Positions 17,864 to 29,400 of a DNA stretch of 64,000 nt are shown in pieces. Source of the DNA: Erythrobacter longus (GTDB lineage Bacteria; Pseudomonadota; Alphaproteobacteria; Sphingomonadales; Sphingomonadaceae). Made by a program: the position numbers and the translations under genes. The stretch lies in contig NZ_JMIW01000006.1 in the NCBI RefSeq assembly GCF_000715015.1, forward strand, positions 319,376 through 383,375, read 5' to 3'. A model generated the notes under the pieces. It did not search any database and was not told the DNA's origin. It saw nothing but the letters and a program-made list of their open reading frames with translations. Position 1 is the stretch's first letter. Each line of letters starts with the position of its first letter.

Positions 17864-20800
17864 ATGTCGAAAAAACACTCTATCGCTCTCACGCAAAGTT
17901 CAGCGTTGGCCCTCGCCACCGGATTGGCGATGGCGGCAACCCCTGCTGAGGCCCAACTCAATGATGGCTCGTTTCAGGCCAATGGCACCATCATCGAAGG
18001 CTCGGGGCAGATCATCCAGGACATTGACCTTACCGAGGTCATTGTCGAATCCGACAGCGTCGTCATCGATTGGGCGCCTTTTGATGATTTTGGCTCTGGT
18101 GACATCGATTTTCAGCCGTTTGGCACCACCGCGATCTTCAGAGACGATGGCATCGTCACCGATTTTGCCGTCCTGAACCGCATTTTGCCCACTGATCTGT
18201 CGCGCCGGGTTGTGTTTGACGGCACGGTCATCTCCGAAATTCAGGGGCAGGTTGGCGGAACCGTCTTCTTCTATAGCCCGGGCGGCATTCTGGTCGGCTC
18301 CAATGCGGTGTTTGACGTGGGCAATCTGGGCCTGACGACGGCAGAGCCTGTTACCGATGGCTTTGGCAATTTCATTCTGGGCGACACTGTCACCTTTGCC
18401 CAAAGCGATCCCACCGCATCAATCACGATTGATCCGGGCGCGAGCATTTTCGCGGACCAAAATCAGGGCAGCTATGTTGCGCTGTTTGCGCCGAGCATTG
18501 TGAACCGTGGCGGTATCTTTGTTGATGGGCAGGCGGCTCTTGTCGGCGGCGAAGCAGGCACAATCACTTTCAGCCCGGACGGCCTGTTCGACATTCAGGT
18601 TTCTATTGGCAGCGAATTTGCGACCCCGATTGAAAACACCGGGGTCATTGGCGGGGGTGCAAGCCTTGATGGTTCCAGCCGTGTTTACATGGTTGCCATT
18701 TCCAAAAACAACGCAGCAACCATCGCCATCAGCGGGGGAAGCTCGCTTGGCTTTGATGTCGCGAACAGCGCTTTCATGGACGGTGACACGGTCGTGCTGT
18801 CTGCTGGCTTTAACGTCACAGCCGGACAGATCGAGAGCGCTGAGGCCAGCGATGGCATTATCGATATCACGTCCGAAGACACAGGCTTTGGCGGCGGTGT
18901 TTCGTTCACCTCAAGCGTCGTGGGCCAGGCGGCAAGCGATGTGATCCTGAATGTCCGGGACACACTTGGTTTTGAAGGCAATGCCACATTTTCGGGGCGC
19001 CAGGTCCTCGCAACGCTCGACGCCAATGTTCAAACTGGCACATTTGGCAATCTGGTCGCTGATGGCGATTTAACCCTTCTTGCCGACCGTGCCCGCATTG
19101 GCGCGGATGTGGGCAATGCGCAGCTTAGCCTGTTCAGCGGCTCTCTGGCGGACATCACCGGCAATCTGCAGGTGAGCTCGATCGCGACAGCGGATGGCGA
19201 TGGCAATGGCAATGGCATTGCGCTTGCGTCCAACAGCGGCGTTCTGGTCACCGGGCCCGGCTCGCAATTGAATGTGGGCGGTGATCTTATTGCTGAATCG
19301 CTCGCTGACCTTTTCAACGATCCGTTGTCGCTTCGCGCGCAAAGCTCAGGCGCGCTCATCACAGCCGAAAATCAGGGCTCGATCACCGTCGGCGGAGTGA
19401 CAAGAGTGCGAAGCGAAGCCATCGCTGGTCTTGGCGGCATCGCTCAATCGGCCGCGGCCGAGCTTTTCGCGCGAACTGGCGGGACAATCACAACAGGCGA
19501 ACTCAACATCGCGTCGCGCGCGCTTGGCGGTGATGGCGATGCCATGGGGCTGCAGGCGGGCGACGCAATCGGCAGTGTTGCGCGCATCAATTCGAGCGAT
19601 GCGGGCAGCGCGATCACGGTCCTAAACGCCAACACCATTGGCGACCCGGCGACAGGAGAGCTGGCCTTCCTGTTCAGCGAGGCGATTGGCGGCACAGGGA
19701 TCAGCGGGAATGGCGGGAATGCCAGCACCGCTGATGTGGATCTGGGGCTGGGCGTCGGGGCTTTGCTTTCCCTGCCCAATGTGCCGGGCAATCCGATGAC
19801 AATCATCAACCGCGCTGTGGGCGGGGACACGCTCGCCACTGAGGCATTTGGCGGGGATGCAACGATAGGCCGCACATTCTTTCAGGTTTTTGGCGGCACG
19901 CACAACCTTGGCCGTGTCGCATTCCTGACCCAGGCCATCGGCGGCTCTGCCGCGCCCGGTGTTGCGCTTAGCAATGGCGGCAATTCCAATAGCGACCTGC
20001 TTTTATTGAACTTCTTTGACACGATCACTGCAATTGCCATTGACGAAGTCCGGCGCGAGGCATTCGGCGGCAATGCCTCCGACGTCCAAGGTGGCTTTGC
20101 GGGCGGCGGTAGTCTCAACACTGTTGAACTCAGAGTGACGGACAGCGAGCTCGATATCGGCTCTGATCTTGATATTTCGCAAGTGGCAATCGGCGGGATT
20201 GCGTCCGAAAACGGCGGCTTTGCGTCGACCGGGCAAATTGGTGTCTTTGCGCAAAACTCGGTCATCTCGGTTGCAGGCGACGCCACACTGACGAATGAGG
20301 CGATTGGCGGCGTGTCGCTGAATGAAGCCGTTTTCGATCCGGGTTTCGCCTATCTCGAACAAGGCGGGGGCGCGAGTAGCGGGCAGACCGTCGTATCTAT
20401 CGACTCCACTCAAATAAACGTCGCAGGCGTGCTTGATCTTGGCTCGTTTGCAACCGGCGGGAGCGCGCGCTCCAATCTTGGCGGCAATGCGGATGCGCAG
20501 CGCGTCTTTGTCGCTCTCAATGGCACGACCGCCCCAAGCATCATCACCGCAAACGAAGTCCTGCTCACATCCAGCGCCGAGGGTGGCTCGATTGACAGCA
20601 CCGGCAATCCAAACAGCTTTGGCACCGGTGGCAATGCGACCAGCGGCGGCATGCTCCTTTCGTTTTTTGGCGGCGACAACCTGATTAACGCCGATGTTTC
20701 TGTATTGGTGCAATCAGACGCAGGCGACAGCGGCCTTATTCAAGGCAATGGCGGGGTCAGCAACACGGGCAATTCATCACTGGTCGCAGACGGAGCGGGC

Positions 20801-23800
20801 AGCCCTGCCATTTCCGGCAACTGGGTTTCGCAGATCACGTCATTGGGCGGCGATGCCCCCGCTGGCTTTGCGGGTAATGCCAATTCAGGCTTCAGTGAGA
20901 TATTCGCCCCCGGCGGCGATATCACCATCACAGGCGATGCCAGCCTCTCCGCCATTGTCGAAGGCGGCGATGGCCAAACCGGCGGCAATGCCACAGGCTC
21001 GTTCGCGCAAGTTAATCCGGGCGCTGGACGAACAATCCAGATCGGCGGGACGCTCGCCCTGTTTAATTCGGCAACCGGCGGCGATGGCACTTTAGGAACA
21101 GGCGGGACTGCAAATTCCGGTTCGCAGAACGCAGAAGCGCGTCAAGGCGGTGCGATCACGATAGGCAATGCGATCCAGTTTGGGTCTGTCGCGGTTGGGG
21201 GCAATTCCACCAACAATCGGGGCGGAGACGCCGCTATTTCCTCGATTAACATCGGCGCTGTGGATGCCGGATCAAGCTTCACGGTGCAGGGCAACGACCC
21301 GCAAATCGCCAGCTCCATGACGACGCAGGCAATCGGCGGCACGGGCGGCGCAGGTACCGGTGCAAACGGCGGATCGGCGCAGGGCGGTTTCCTATCAATT
21401 GGCGCATTCAATGATGCGACGCTCACTCTGACGAGTAATGCCGACCCCTTCCTCATCAGCCAGCTTGCGCGCGGCGGAGATACCTTGGGGAATGATGCCT
21501 TGGCGGGCGAGGGATCGCAGGGCGGGATCTCGATCAATGTGAATTCCTCCACGGCCAATCTGGGCAATCTGGAAATTCGGACCGAAGCATTCGGCGGCTC
21601 TGCGCTGCCGGGCGCTCAGCGATCGGCGGGCGGCAATGTGTTTCTTGGCAGCGTTGGACTTTCGTTTAACGACGCAGATGTCGATGTGGCCTTTAGTGGG
21701 ATCACCATTGATGGTGTTGGCGGTGATGGTTCTGGCGATGAATTCGGGGTCGGTGGTAGCGCACAATTTGGCGATTTCAGCCTGAATGTGACGAACACGG
21801 CCCTTGATATTCCAAGCGAGCTTGTCGTCCAGGGAACGGCGCGCGGTGGCAATGGCTGGGCAGGCGGCGACGCTACTGCACCGGGCTCATCACCGTTCCT
21901 TGAAAACACAATCGTCAATATCGCAGACGATCTCATCATCGACTTGCAAGCCACAGGAGGTCTGGCCACGGGCGCTGGTCAGGCAGGCGGATCGGCCAGC
22001 GGCCAACCGTTTGTCCTCGACCTTGTAAACTCCACCCTTGCGGCCACTGGCTCTATTGCATTCGAGGCATCAACCACGGGCGGCGATGCGCAGGACGGCG
22101 ACGGCGGCAGCGCAACGACAAGCCGCGTGGATGTAAACATCTCTGGTGGGTCGACCATCAGTGCGACCGGGTTGCTTTTTGATGGGAATGCCGTTGGCGG
22201 GTCTGCGCTTGGACAAGGCATCGGCAATGGCGGTGATGCGTTTATCGACCCTGCGCGCCTGAACTATACATTTGATGGCACCACCAATGTGGCCACAGTC
22301 GATACAGATGTCATTTTTGCCAGCAGTGCGCAGGGCGGAAATGCCGCAGCGGGCGGTGGTGACGGCGGCAATGCAACGGCTGGCAACGGCGAAATCTACA
22401 ATTTCACCAGCGGCACAATCGCCATTAGTGGCGGCATCGATTTCTTCAGGGAAGCCCTTGGCGGAACCGCAGCATCCGGCATTGGCGGCAGCGCCGCAGT
22501 ATCAGAGACCGATGTCATAGCCTTTAGTGGCGGTTCGCTTCTGGTTGATGGCGGTTTGACGACCACAACACTGGCGCGCGGCGGCGATGGCCAAGCGGGC
22601 GGCGATGCGACCGGAGGGTCCAGCCGATTGTTAGCGCGCGGCACGCTGACCCTTGGCGAGGGCTTGATTGTCAATGAACAGGTTCAGGGCGGCAATGCCT
22701 TGGCCAGCCCAGCGCCGGGCACAGCGCCGGGTGCGGGCGGAAATGCGCTGGCAGGCTCCCTGCAAATCCTGGGCGGCAACGAAGCCACCGTTGCAACATC
22801 ACAGCTGACGCTTCCCTCAATCGAGGTCACTTCGAGCGCTGTGGGCGGCAATGGCGGCGCGGGGCTTGGCGGAGCAGATGGCGGGGTCGGGGGCAATGCC
22901 ACTGGCCTTGGCGGCACTGTTTTGGGCCAAGCGATCAATGGCATTTTGCAGGTTAATGGCGCGACGAGGATCACCGCCAATGCAACCGGCGGGCAAGGTG
23001 GTACCGGCGCAAATGGCGGCGACGGTGGCCGCGCAAGTGGCGGTTTCTTGCAAATCGGTACGTCGAGCGGCGGCGAGGTGCCCAACCCGCCAGAAGGCTC
23101 TGCTACGTTTACAACCCTTGATGTGGTCAACAACGCTGTGGGCGGCAACGGCGGGAGCGCGACTGCAAGCGGCGGTGTTGGTGGCACGGGCGGCGAGGCG
23201 ATTGGTGGCAATGCCACTTTGCTCGTGCGCGGCGCATTGGTCACCGCTGACAGCGCAACTTACACCCTCAATGGGACAGGCGGCAACGGCGGCTCCGGCA
23301 GTGTTCAGGGCAGCGCCGAGGGCAATGGCGGCGACGGGGCAGGCGGCAACGCGTCGCTTCTTATCAGTGAGGCTTTCACCAATCCGGGCCGAGGCGCGGC
23401 TGATATTGGCGCGCTGGTCATCAACAGCGCAGGCCAAGGCGGCCTTGGCGCAGTTGCAGGCTCGAGTGAATTTGCAAACGGGGGTCAGTTGACGATTGAA
23501 CAATCTGACGTGACCATCGGGTCAATCACCGTAAACCTTGCAGGCGACAACACGCCCGACTTCCTCGTCGACGATGGCATGGGCGGACAGGTCCCTGTCC
23601 CGGTCAACCCCTTTGCGGTCATCTTTACAGATGGGGCCAATATCGACTTTGGCAGCATCACCATCACCACGCCGGGCGATGTGTCCCTGGTCAACAGCGG
23701 TTCGGCGGCAACCGGCGATGTGTTCGACATCGACGCCGGCGGCTTTGCCCCATCGACCATCGATACATCCGACCCAGCCTTCGTCCCCGGCGTCATCAAC

Positions 23801-26425
23801 GCCGCCTCTTCGCTGGTGCTGACATCTGCCACTGGGCATATCCTTGCAGATACGCAGCTTGCAACACCGGGCGATCTGATCCTCAATTCCTTTGGCGGGA
23901 TCACCACGCGCGGTCTTACCGGTGGGTCGATCTTCCTGACCCTTGGCACAGGCGGCGCGCTGGATGTGACAAGCCTCACCGCTTCGGGCGGCGGGATTTC
24001 CATCGAAGCGCAAGATGATCTGGCCACAAACGGCAATATTGATGCAGCTTCGGTTCTGCTGCGTTCTATCAATGGTACGGTCAGCATCGACAGCGCGGTT
24101 TCTCTGTCAGGCGATCTTGTGGCTCAAGCCGCTTTGGGCGTGAATGTTGACGCGGTGAGCGCACAGAATGTCACCTTGACCACGGCGGCCGGCGACATTG
24201 TTGCCACTGGTCTTGTGACTGCGTCCGATCTGGTTGACCTTGATGCAGGCGGGTCCATTGATGCGCAATCGCTGATTGCATCAAACGGTGTTGTCGATCT
24301 GGATGCCTTGGGCTCGGTTAGCGTCGCGAATGTCGATGCGTTATCGATCATAATGCGCGCACAAAACGGAAATGTTGCGGCGACCGGCGCGCTTACCGCA
24401 GAAGATGACATCGACATTGAAGGCAGCGGCGGTGTGGCTATCCAAATGGCCTCAGCACGCACACTTGGCCTTCGCTCCTTGCTTGGCAATGTCAGCAGCG
24501 GCGGCCAGATTTCGGTCGATAACGCCGCCAATATCGCCGCCAATGGCGATGTGGCGCTTGCCGGTGTCGATGCAGGGGCGCTGGGCGTTTCTGCGGCGCA
24601 AGGCAATATCAGCGTCAATGGCAGCGCGCTCGTCGATAGCGCTGCGAATTTCGATGCAGCCGCAGGCGCGGTGACACTTGGCGAGGTCACAGCCGGGTCC
24701 ATCCTTGCGAATGCCGGTGGGGGTGCGATTAACGCAGGGCCGTTGAACGCGGCTGGCGGCGATGTTGTTCTCAACGCATCGAGCAACATCGACCTGGAAA
24801 GCGTCGATGCAGACACGCTTAACGCAGTGGCACAAGGCGGCAACATTACAGCAGGGCCCATCAACGCAGGCGGCGGCGCGTTTCTGGAAGCGGGGACTGC
24901 GCTGATCCTTGGGGACGTGACAGCCGGGATCATCATCGGACAGGCGGCCGAAAACCTTTCGGTCAATGGAACCTGGCAAGCCCCCGTTGTCGCATTGACC
25001 ACACCCGCGCTTGATTTTGGCGGCGATGGCTTCATCGACACAGGGTCAACTGGCCAGATAACGATCAACTCCACAAACCCATTTGGCGTATTGGTCGGGG
25101 CAAATGATGGCTCCACTTTCGATGGGCTTGCACTGGACTTGGATCGGCTTGAACGCCTGACTGCGGGCAATCTTGATGTAACCGCGCTTGGCGCTGTTGG
25201 TCAGGGGAACGCGGATGCCGCGACGATCCGCCTGGGCGATCTTGATGTGACCGGCCTTACCGGGCTTGCCGATCTTGCCTTCTTCGCAGGAGACGCCGTT
25301 GCAATCGAGGGCGCGTTTACAAGTTCAGGCGACCTGCGCCTTCGCGGGCAATTGGTTACACTCAACACCGAGGCGGGCCGGATCAATCTTGGTACCGATG
25401 GCACCGCCCTTACCGTGGATGCTGGCACATTCATCGTCGGCGATGCCAGCGTTCTCGATGGCTTTAACGCCGGGCTTTCAATCGAGGATGCTCAGGCGCT
25501 CGTCAACGCACCGGCCACAGCGCCCATCGAAGGCGGGGTCATTACCGCCGGATCGATCATCCTTGATGTGGGCGCCGCAGCGGTGATCCAGAACACCGGA
25601 ACGACCGAACTGCCCGAAGGCTTTGTGATTGGCTCGCCGGAGGGGCTGACTATCAACAGCACGGCTCTCACGGGAGAGAGCACGCTGGTGATCCTAAACG
25701 GTCAGGTCGCGGGCGCAAACGGCGCAAATCTTACTGGCAACGAAGCGGCAGAGGCGATCTTCGCGGCGCTGGGCGACAACGAAGGCATCGCATCCGGCAG
25801 CCAGATCAACGCCTGCAACTTCGTCACCTGTGATGACGTTCCAGCGGCTCCCAATGGGACAGGAGAACTCACCTCGAGCGTTTCTGCGTCGGTCAATGGT
25901 GCAATATCGGCGGGGGCTTCGGGTCGAGGCTCAACCGCTTCGACACGTTCTGGCGCAAGTGGTGATGCAGGTTCGGACAACGCCGAAGAACGCAGCAGCA
26001 CAGGCACATCACGCACCGCCTCAAACACGGGCACGCGCACTGCATCTGGCGACACCATCACAATCGATGATGTCGATGACGGCGGCGATGGCCCCGGTGA
26101 ATTTGATATCGAAGATGTCGAAGAAGCCAATGAAACCGATGTCTCTGACGAGAACGAAGCGTCTGAAGAAGCCGGCGACGAGGTTGAAGACACCGAAGAC
26201 ACCGAAGACGATAGCGAAGAAGAGGCTGAGGAAGAGGGGTCTGAGGAAGAAGAGGAAAGCGAGGGGCCAACCACCGGTCCAATCAACGCGCCTCCTTCGA
26301 TCATCGACACCAATGCGCTTGAACAGCGCGGCACAATCAACGACCCCATCAGCGGCTCTGGCAACCCTGCGCTGCTTGACCCTGATGTAACGGTTGCACC
26401 CACCAATCCAGAGGGAGGCCAGTGA
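17864..26425 (+). CDS. TpsA-like giant exoprotein (filamentous-haemagglutinin N-terminal domain)
   Basis: A 2853-residue secreted protein. A signal peptide (to about AEA-QLND, residue 31) is followed by a TPS/haemagglutination-activity-like domain to about residue 190, where SPGGILVGSNAVFDVGNLGL replaces the usual NPNG-type motif. Residues about 550-1880 hold many imperfect glycine-rich repeats built around AxGGxxxxxxGGxA, consistent with a parallel beta-helix. Residues about 1950-2500 form a second repeat zone (LDAGGSIDAQSL, AQGGNITAGPINAGG). A CNFVTC pair lies near 2650. The end is disordered: Ser/Thr/Arg-rich, then a polyacidic stretch (about 2730-2805), then a Pro/Asn-rich tail. Secretion by the adjacent TpsB is the obvious route. 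The stop overlaps the CHAT gene start. Confidence 0.9.
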   Translation: MSKKHSIALTQSSALALATGLAMAATPAEAQLNDGSFQANGTIIEGSGQIIQDIDLTEVIVESDSVVIDWAPFDDFGSGDIDFQPFGTTAIFRDDGIVTDFAVLNRILPTDLSRRVVFDGTVISEIQGQVGGTVFFYSPGGILVGSNAVFDVGNLGLTTAEPVTDGFGNFILGDTVTFAQSDPTASITIDPGASIFADQNQGSYVALFAPSIVNRGGIFVDGQAALVGGEAGTITFSPDGLFDIQVSIGSEFATPIENTGVIGGGASLDGSSRVYMVAISKNNAATIAISGGSSLGFDVANSAFMDGDTVVLSAGFNVTAGQIESAEASDGIIDITSEDTGFGGGVSFTSSVVGQAASDVILNVRDTLGFEGNATFSGRQVLATLDANVQTGTFGNLVADGDLTLLADRARIGADVGNAQLSLFSGSLADITGNLQVSSIATADGDGNGNGIALASNSGVLVTGPGSQLNVGGDLIAESLADLFNDPLSLRAQSSGALITAENQGSITVGGVTRVRSEAIAGLGGIAQSAAAELFARTGGTITTGELNIASRALGGDGDAMGLQAGDAIGSVARINSSDAGSAITVLNANTIGDPATGELAFLFSEAIGGTGISGNGGNASTADVDLGLGVGALLSLPNVPGNPMTIINRAVGGDTLATEAFGGDATIGRTFFQVFGGTHNLGRVAFLTQAIGGSAAPGVALSNGGNSNSDLLLLNFFDTITAIAIDEVRREAFGGNASDVQGGFAGGGSLNTVELRVTDSELDIGSDLDISQVAIGGIASENGGFASTGQIGVFAQNSVISVAGDATLTNEAIGGVSLNEAVFDPGFAYLEQGGGASSGQTVVSIDSTQINVAGVLDLGSFATGGSARSNLGGNADAQRVFVALNGTTAPSIITANEVLLTSSAEGGSIDSTGNPNSFGTGGNATSGGMLLSFFGGDNLINADVSVLVQSDAGDSGLIQGNGGVSNTGNSSLVADGAGSPAISGNWVSQITSLGGDAPAGFAGNANSGFSEIFAPGGDITITGDASLSAIVEGGDGQTGGNATGSFAQVNPGAGRTIQIGGTLALFNSATGGDGTLGTGGTANSGSQNAEARQGGAITIGNAIQFGSVAVGGNSTNNRGGDAAISSINIGAVDAGSSFTVQGNDPQIASSMTTQAIGGTGGAGTGANGGSAQGGFLSIGAFNDATLTLTSNADPFLISQLARGGDTLGNDALAGEGSQGGISINVNSSTANLGNLEIRTEAFGGSALPGAQRSAGGNVFLGSVGLSFNDADVDVAFSGITIDGVGGDGSGDEFGVGGSAQFGDFSLNVTNTALDIPSELVVQGTARGGNGWAGGDATAPGSSPFLENTIVNIADDLIIDLQATGGLATGAGQAGGSASGQPFVLDLVNSTLAATGSIAFEASTTGGDAQDGDGGSATTSRVDVNISGGSTISATGLLFDGNAVGGSALGQGIGNGGDAFIDPARLNYTFDGTTNVATVDTDVIFASSAQGGNAAAGGGDGGNATAGNGEIYNFTSGTIAISGGIDFFREALGGTAASGIGGSAAVSETDVIAFSGGSLLVDGGLTTTTLARGGDGQAGGDATGGSSRLLARGTLTLGEGLIVNEQVQGGNALASPAPGTAPGAGGNALAGSLQILGGNEATVATSQLTLPSIEVTSSAVGGNGGAGLGGADGGVGGNATGLGGTVLGQAINGILQVNGATRITANATGGQGGTGANGGDGGRASGGFLQIGTSSGGEVPNPPEGSATFTTLDVVNNAVGGNGGSATASGGVGGTGGEAIGGNATLLVRGALVTADSATYTLNGTGGNGGSGSVQGSAEGNGGDGAGGNASLLISEAFTNPGRGAADIGALVINSAGQGGLGAVAGSSEFANGGQLTIEQSDVTIGSITVNLAGDNTPDFLVDDGMGGQVPVPVNPFAVIFTDGANIDFGSITITTPGDVSLVNSGSAATGDVFDIDAGGFAPSTIDTSDPAFVPGVINAASSLVLTSATGHILADTQLATPGDLILNSFGGITTRGLTGGSIFLTLGTGGALDVTSLTASGGGISIEAQDDLATNGNIDAASVLLRSINGTVSIDSAVSLSGDLVAQAALGVNVDAVSAQNVTLTTAAGDIVATGLVTASDLVDLDAGGSIDAQSLIASNGVVDLDALGSVSVANVDALSIIMRAQNGNVAATGALTAEDDIDIEGSGGVAIQMASARTLGLRSLLGNVSSGGQISVDNAANIAANGDVALAGVDAGALGVSAAQGNISVNGSALVDSAANFDAAAGAVTLGEVTAGSILANAGGGAINAGPLNAAGGDVVLNASSNIDLESVDADTLNAVAQGGNITAGPINAGGGAFLEAGTALILGDVTAGIIIGQAAENLSVNGTWQAPVVALTTPALDFGGDGFIDTGSTGQITINSTNPFGVLVGANDGSTFDGLALDLDRLERLTAGNLDVTALGAVGQGNADAATIRLGDLDVTGLTGLADLAFFAGDAVAIEGAFTSSGDLRLRGQLVTLNTEAGRINLGTDGTALTVDAGTFIVGDASVLDGFNAGLSIEDAQALVNAPATAPIEGGVITAGSIILDVGAAAVIQNTGTTELPEGFVIGSPEGLTINSTALTGESTLVILNGQVAGANGANLTGNEAAEAIFAALGDNEGIASGSQINACNFVTCDDVPAAPNGTGELTSSVSASVNGAISAGASGRGSTASTRSGASGDAGSDNAEERSSTGTSRTASNTGTRTASGDTITIDDVDDGGDGPGEFDIEDVEEANETDVSDENEASEEAGDEVEDTEDTEDDSEEEAEEEGSEEEEESEGPTTGPINAPPSIIDTNALEQRGTINDPISGSGNPALLDPDVTVAPTNPEGGQ

Positions 26426-29400
26426 TGAGACTTTCGAGCATTATTCTGGCCGCGAGCGGCGCCGTGCTGGCTTTGTCGGGCACGGCGATGGTCACGCCTG
26501 CTGCATCGCAAAGTGAACCGCTTTCGATCAGCACCAGTTTCCGCGTCGGGGATGCTGGCGTTCGCTGCACCGCGCAAAACGCGCCTGCCGAACCGCGCCT
26601 CGAAACCATGTTCGACCGCGCCTATCGCCTTACCTGCCGCGATGCGGCGGGGGCTGTGGGCAAATTGCTGATCCTGCGCGATGGCAAAGGCATCACTGGC
26701 CAGCCAGAGGCAGCGGGCAAAGATGCGCAGTGTGCGGCCCCTGAAAGCGCGAGCATCGACATGGTCGGCGCTGTGACAAAGCGCACCTGTACCGATCCCA
26801 AATTCGGCGTCGCCTATCGCAGCTACACGCTTGAAAACGATGGCCGAACCTATGTGGTCGAAGGGTTGGCAGGGTATGACCCCGTGCTTCGCCTCGCATT
26901 GGCGAGCGTTTTCAATGACAAAGCGCTTCCCGGCACAATCGAAGTGGCTCAAACCGAAGTCAGCGACGCTGCCGCATTTGCCCGCGTTCAAGCAGGCGCA
27001 TTGAGCGAATTTGACGCATTGAACGAAGCCTATGTGCGCAACAATTCGGGGCGCTTTGCCGAAAGCGGGCAGTTTTTCGAAAACCTGCTTGGCCGCACGC
27101 AGGCGCGCACCTCTGCCTATGCCGAAGTGCTAGCCAACCAGGGCCTGCAACAAAGCAATCTTGGTAATTATCAGGCCGCCGAAAGCCTGTTTAACAGGGC
27201 CGATGAAACGCTGACCCGCAATGACGGCGTGGCGCAGCGGCTCATCCGCAATTACCGCGCAATCAACTTCCTCAACCGCCGCTTCCCCGAAGCCGCGCTG
27301 GATGCGCTGGCACAGCCGATGCGCGAGGTGTCGCAGGACCCGCAAGATCTTTCGATCCGCGAAGGCTTTATCGACAATCCTTTGTCCACGCAGATCAACC
27401 GTGAAAACATCGCGCTGCAACGCCTTGGCGGGGTAGAATTGGGCCTGTCACAGGCTGAGCGCGCAGAATTGCTTGATGCGCAAGGGATGGCCATCGAAGG
27501 CTCTATCGCGCGCCAGCAGGGCGAGCTTGCAAAGGCTGAAAAGATCCTCCGCGCCGCCGATGCACGCATTGCTGAGGTGCGCGAAGGCCGGGTTGCCTCT
27601 GCGCGCTGGCTGCGTTCTGAAATCGCGATTGAACGCGCTTTGGTCGCAGAAGGTCAAGGCCGGACAGAGGTCGCCCTTCGCGCCTATGATGTCGCGGCCA
27701 ATGCCATTTCGCGCGATTACCCGCAGTCTCCCGTGCTCCTTGCAGCGTTTGCCCGCAAAGCCGGCTTCCTTATGCGGATCGGCCGCAATGAAGAGGCGCG
27801 CGCGGTCTTTGGCGAAGTGGTGACACGCGCGCAAAACACCACCGATAGCGGGGCGAGCATCAGAAACCTGCTGGAGCCGTATTTCGCGCTTCTGGCAGAC
27901 GAGGGCACAAGCGAGGCAACCGCAGAGTTTTTCGCAGCCTCGCAATTGCTGCAACGCCCCGGTGTTGCGCAAACGCAGGCCATTTTGGCGCGGCAAATGT
28001 CGGAGGGCGATGACGAAGCCTCTGCCCTGTTCCGCCTGTCATTGAACCGCAGCCGCGAAATCGCGCGGACACAGGCGCGCGCCGATCGTCTGGCCGCACT
28101 GACCAAACCGACGCAACTGCAAACCGAAGGGCTGATCGCCGCGCGCGAGACACTTGAATACCTTCGCGCAGAGCAGACCGGACTTCTGTCAAAGCTTGGC
28201 GATTTCCCGCGCTTCCGGGCGTTGTCGCCAACGGGTCTGCAATTGTCCGATCTGCAATCAGAGCTCAAGCCGGGCGAGGCCTATTACAAGATGGTCCTGC
28301 TTGGTGAAGATGTTTACACTCTGTGGATCACAGCCAAGGACGCGCGCAGTTTCAAGATCGACGGCGGCCTTGCCGAGATTGACGATGCGGTGGCCTTCAT
28401 CCGCGATTCCATCGTCATTTCCGAAGGCGGCGAACAAGTCACCTACCCGTTTGACGTAGAGCGCGCCCGCGACCTGTACTTGCGCCTGTTCGGCCCCGTC
28501 GAAGCGGAAATGGAACGCGCCAAGCACATCATCTTTGAACCCGATGGCCCGATGCTGCAATTGCCGCCGCAAGTGTTGATCGCAAGTCAGGAGGGCATCG
28601 ATGCCTATCAGGAACGCACCGCCAACACCGTTGATGATGACGAGCTGTATGATTACCGCGAGATCGACTGGCTTGGCCGGTCGCGCGATGTGTCGATTGC
28701 GGTGAGCCCGCGCGGGTTCCTCGATATTCGCCGGATTGCGCCATCCAAAGCGAAGAAAGCCTATCTCGGGATTGGCTCCAACTCGCTGCCCACAAACCGC
28801 CAACCATCAAGCGACCCATGCGCGTGGAGCCTTGATACGTGGCGCGATCCGATTGCGCCCGACGAGCTTTACTTTGCCGCTGGCCGTTATGGCGAAGCAA
28901 ACAGCGATGTCGCGGTGGGCGATGCGTTTTCTGACACGGCATTGCTCGCCAATGACAAATTGTCCGACTACCGGGTCGTGCACTTTGCAACCCACGGCCT
29001 TGTCACCGCGCCAAAGCCCAATTGCGCGGCGCGCCCGGCGCTTGTCACTTCGTTTGGGGGTGAGGGTTCTGACGGCCTTCTAAGCTTTAAGGAGATCTTT
29101 GACCTTCGCCTCGACGCGGACGTTGTGATCCTTTCGGCCTGCGACACAGCCGGTATCGCCACCACAGCAGCATCGCGTGAGGCGGGCGTTGTCGGGGGCG
29201 GCAATTATGCGCTGGACGGTCTGGTAAGGGCCTTTGTTGGTGCAGGTGCACGCGCGGTTGTCGCAAGCCACTGGCCGGTCCCCGATGACTTCGACGCAAC
29301 GCAGCGTCTGGTCCAGGGGCTGATCTCTGGTCAGGAAAAGGGGCTTTCGGTTTCCCTTGGCCAATCGCAGCGCGAATTGATGGACGAGGCCAACACCTCG

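Noticed and set aside
18900..23500. Repeated GGCGGCAATG-like motifs that could suggest a CRISPR or satellite array.
   Set aside because: Unit length and spacing vary, there are no constant repeats with unique spacers, and the pattern follows the codons of a Gly-Asn/Asp-Ala protein repeat.
24124..25170. Long minus-strand open frames across the tpsA gene, up to about 350 codons.
   Set aside because: They are Pro/Ala/Ser-rich mirror images of the repeated tpsA codons, with no start signals or domains. The plus frame is a continuous 2853 codons.
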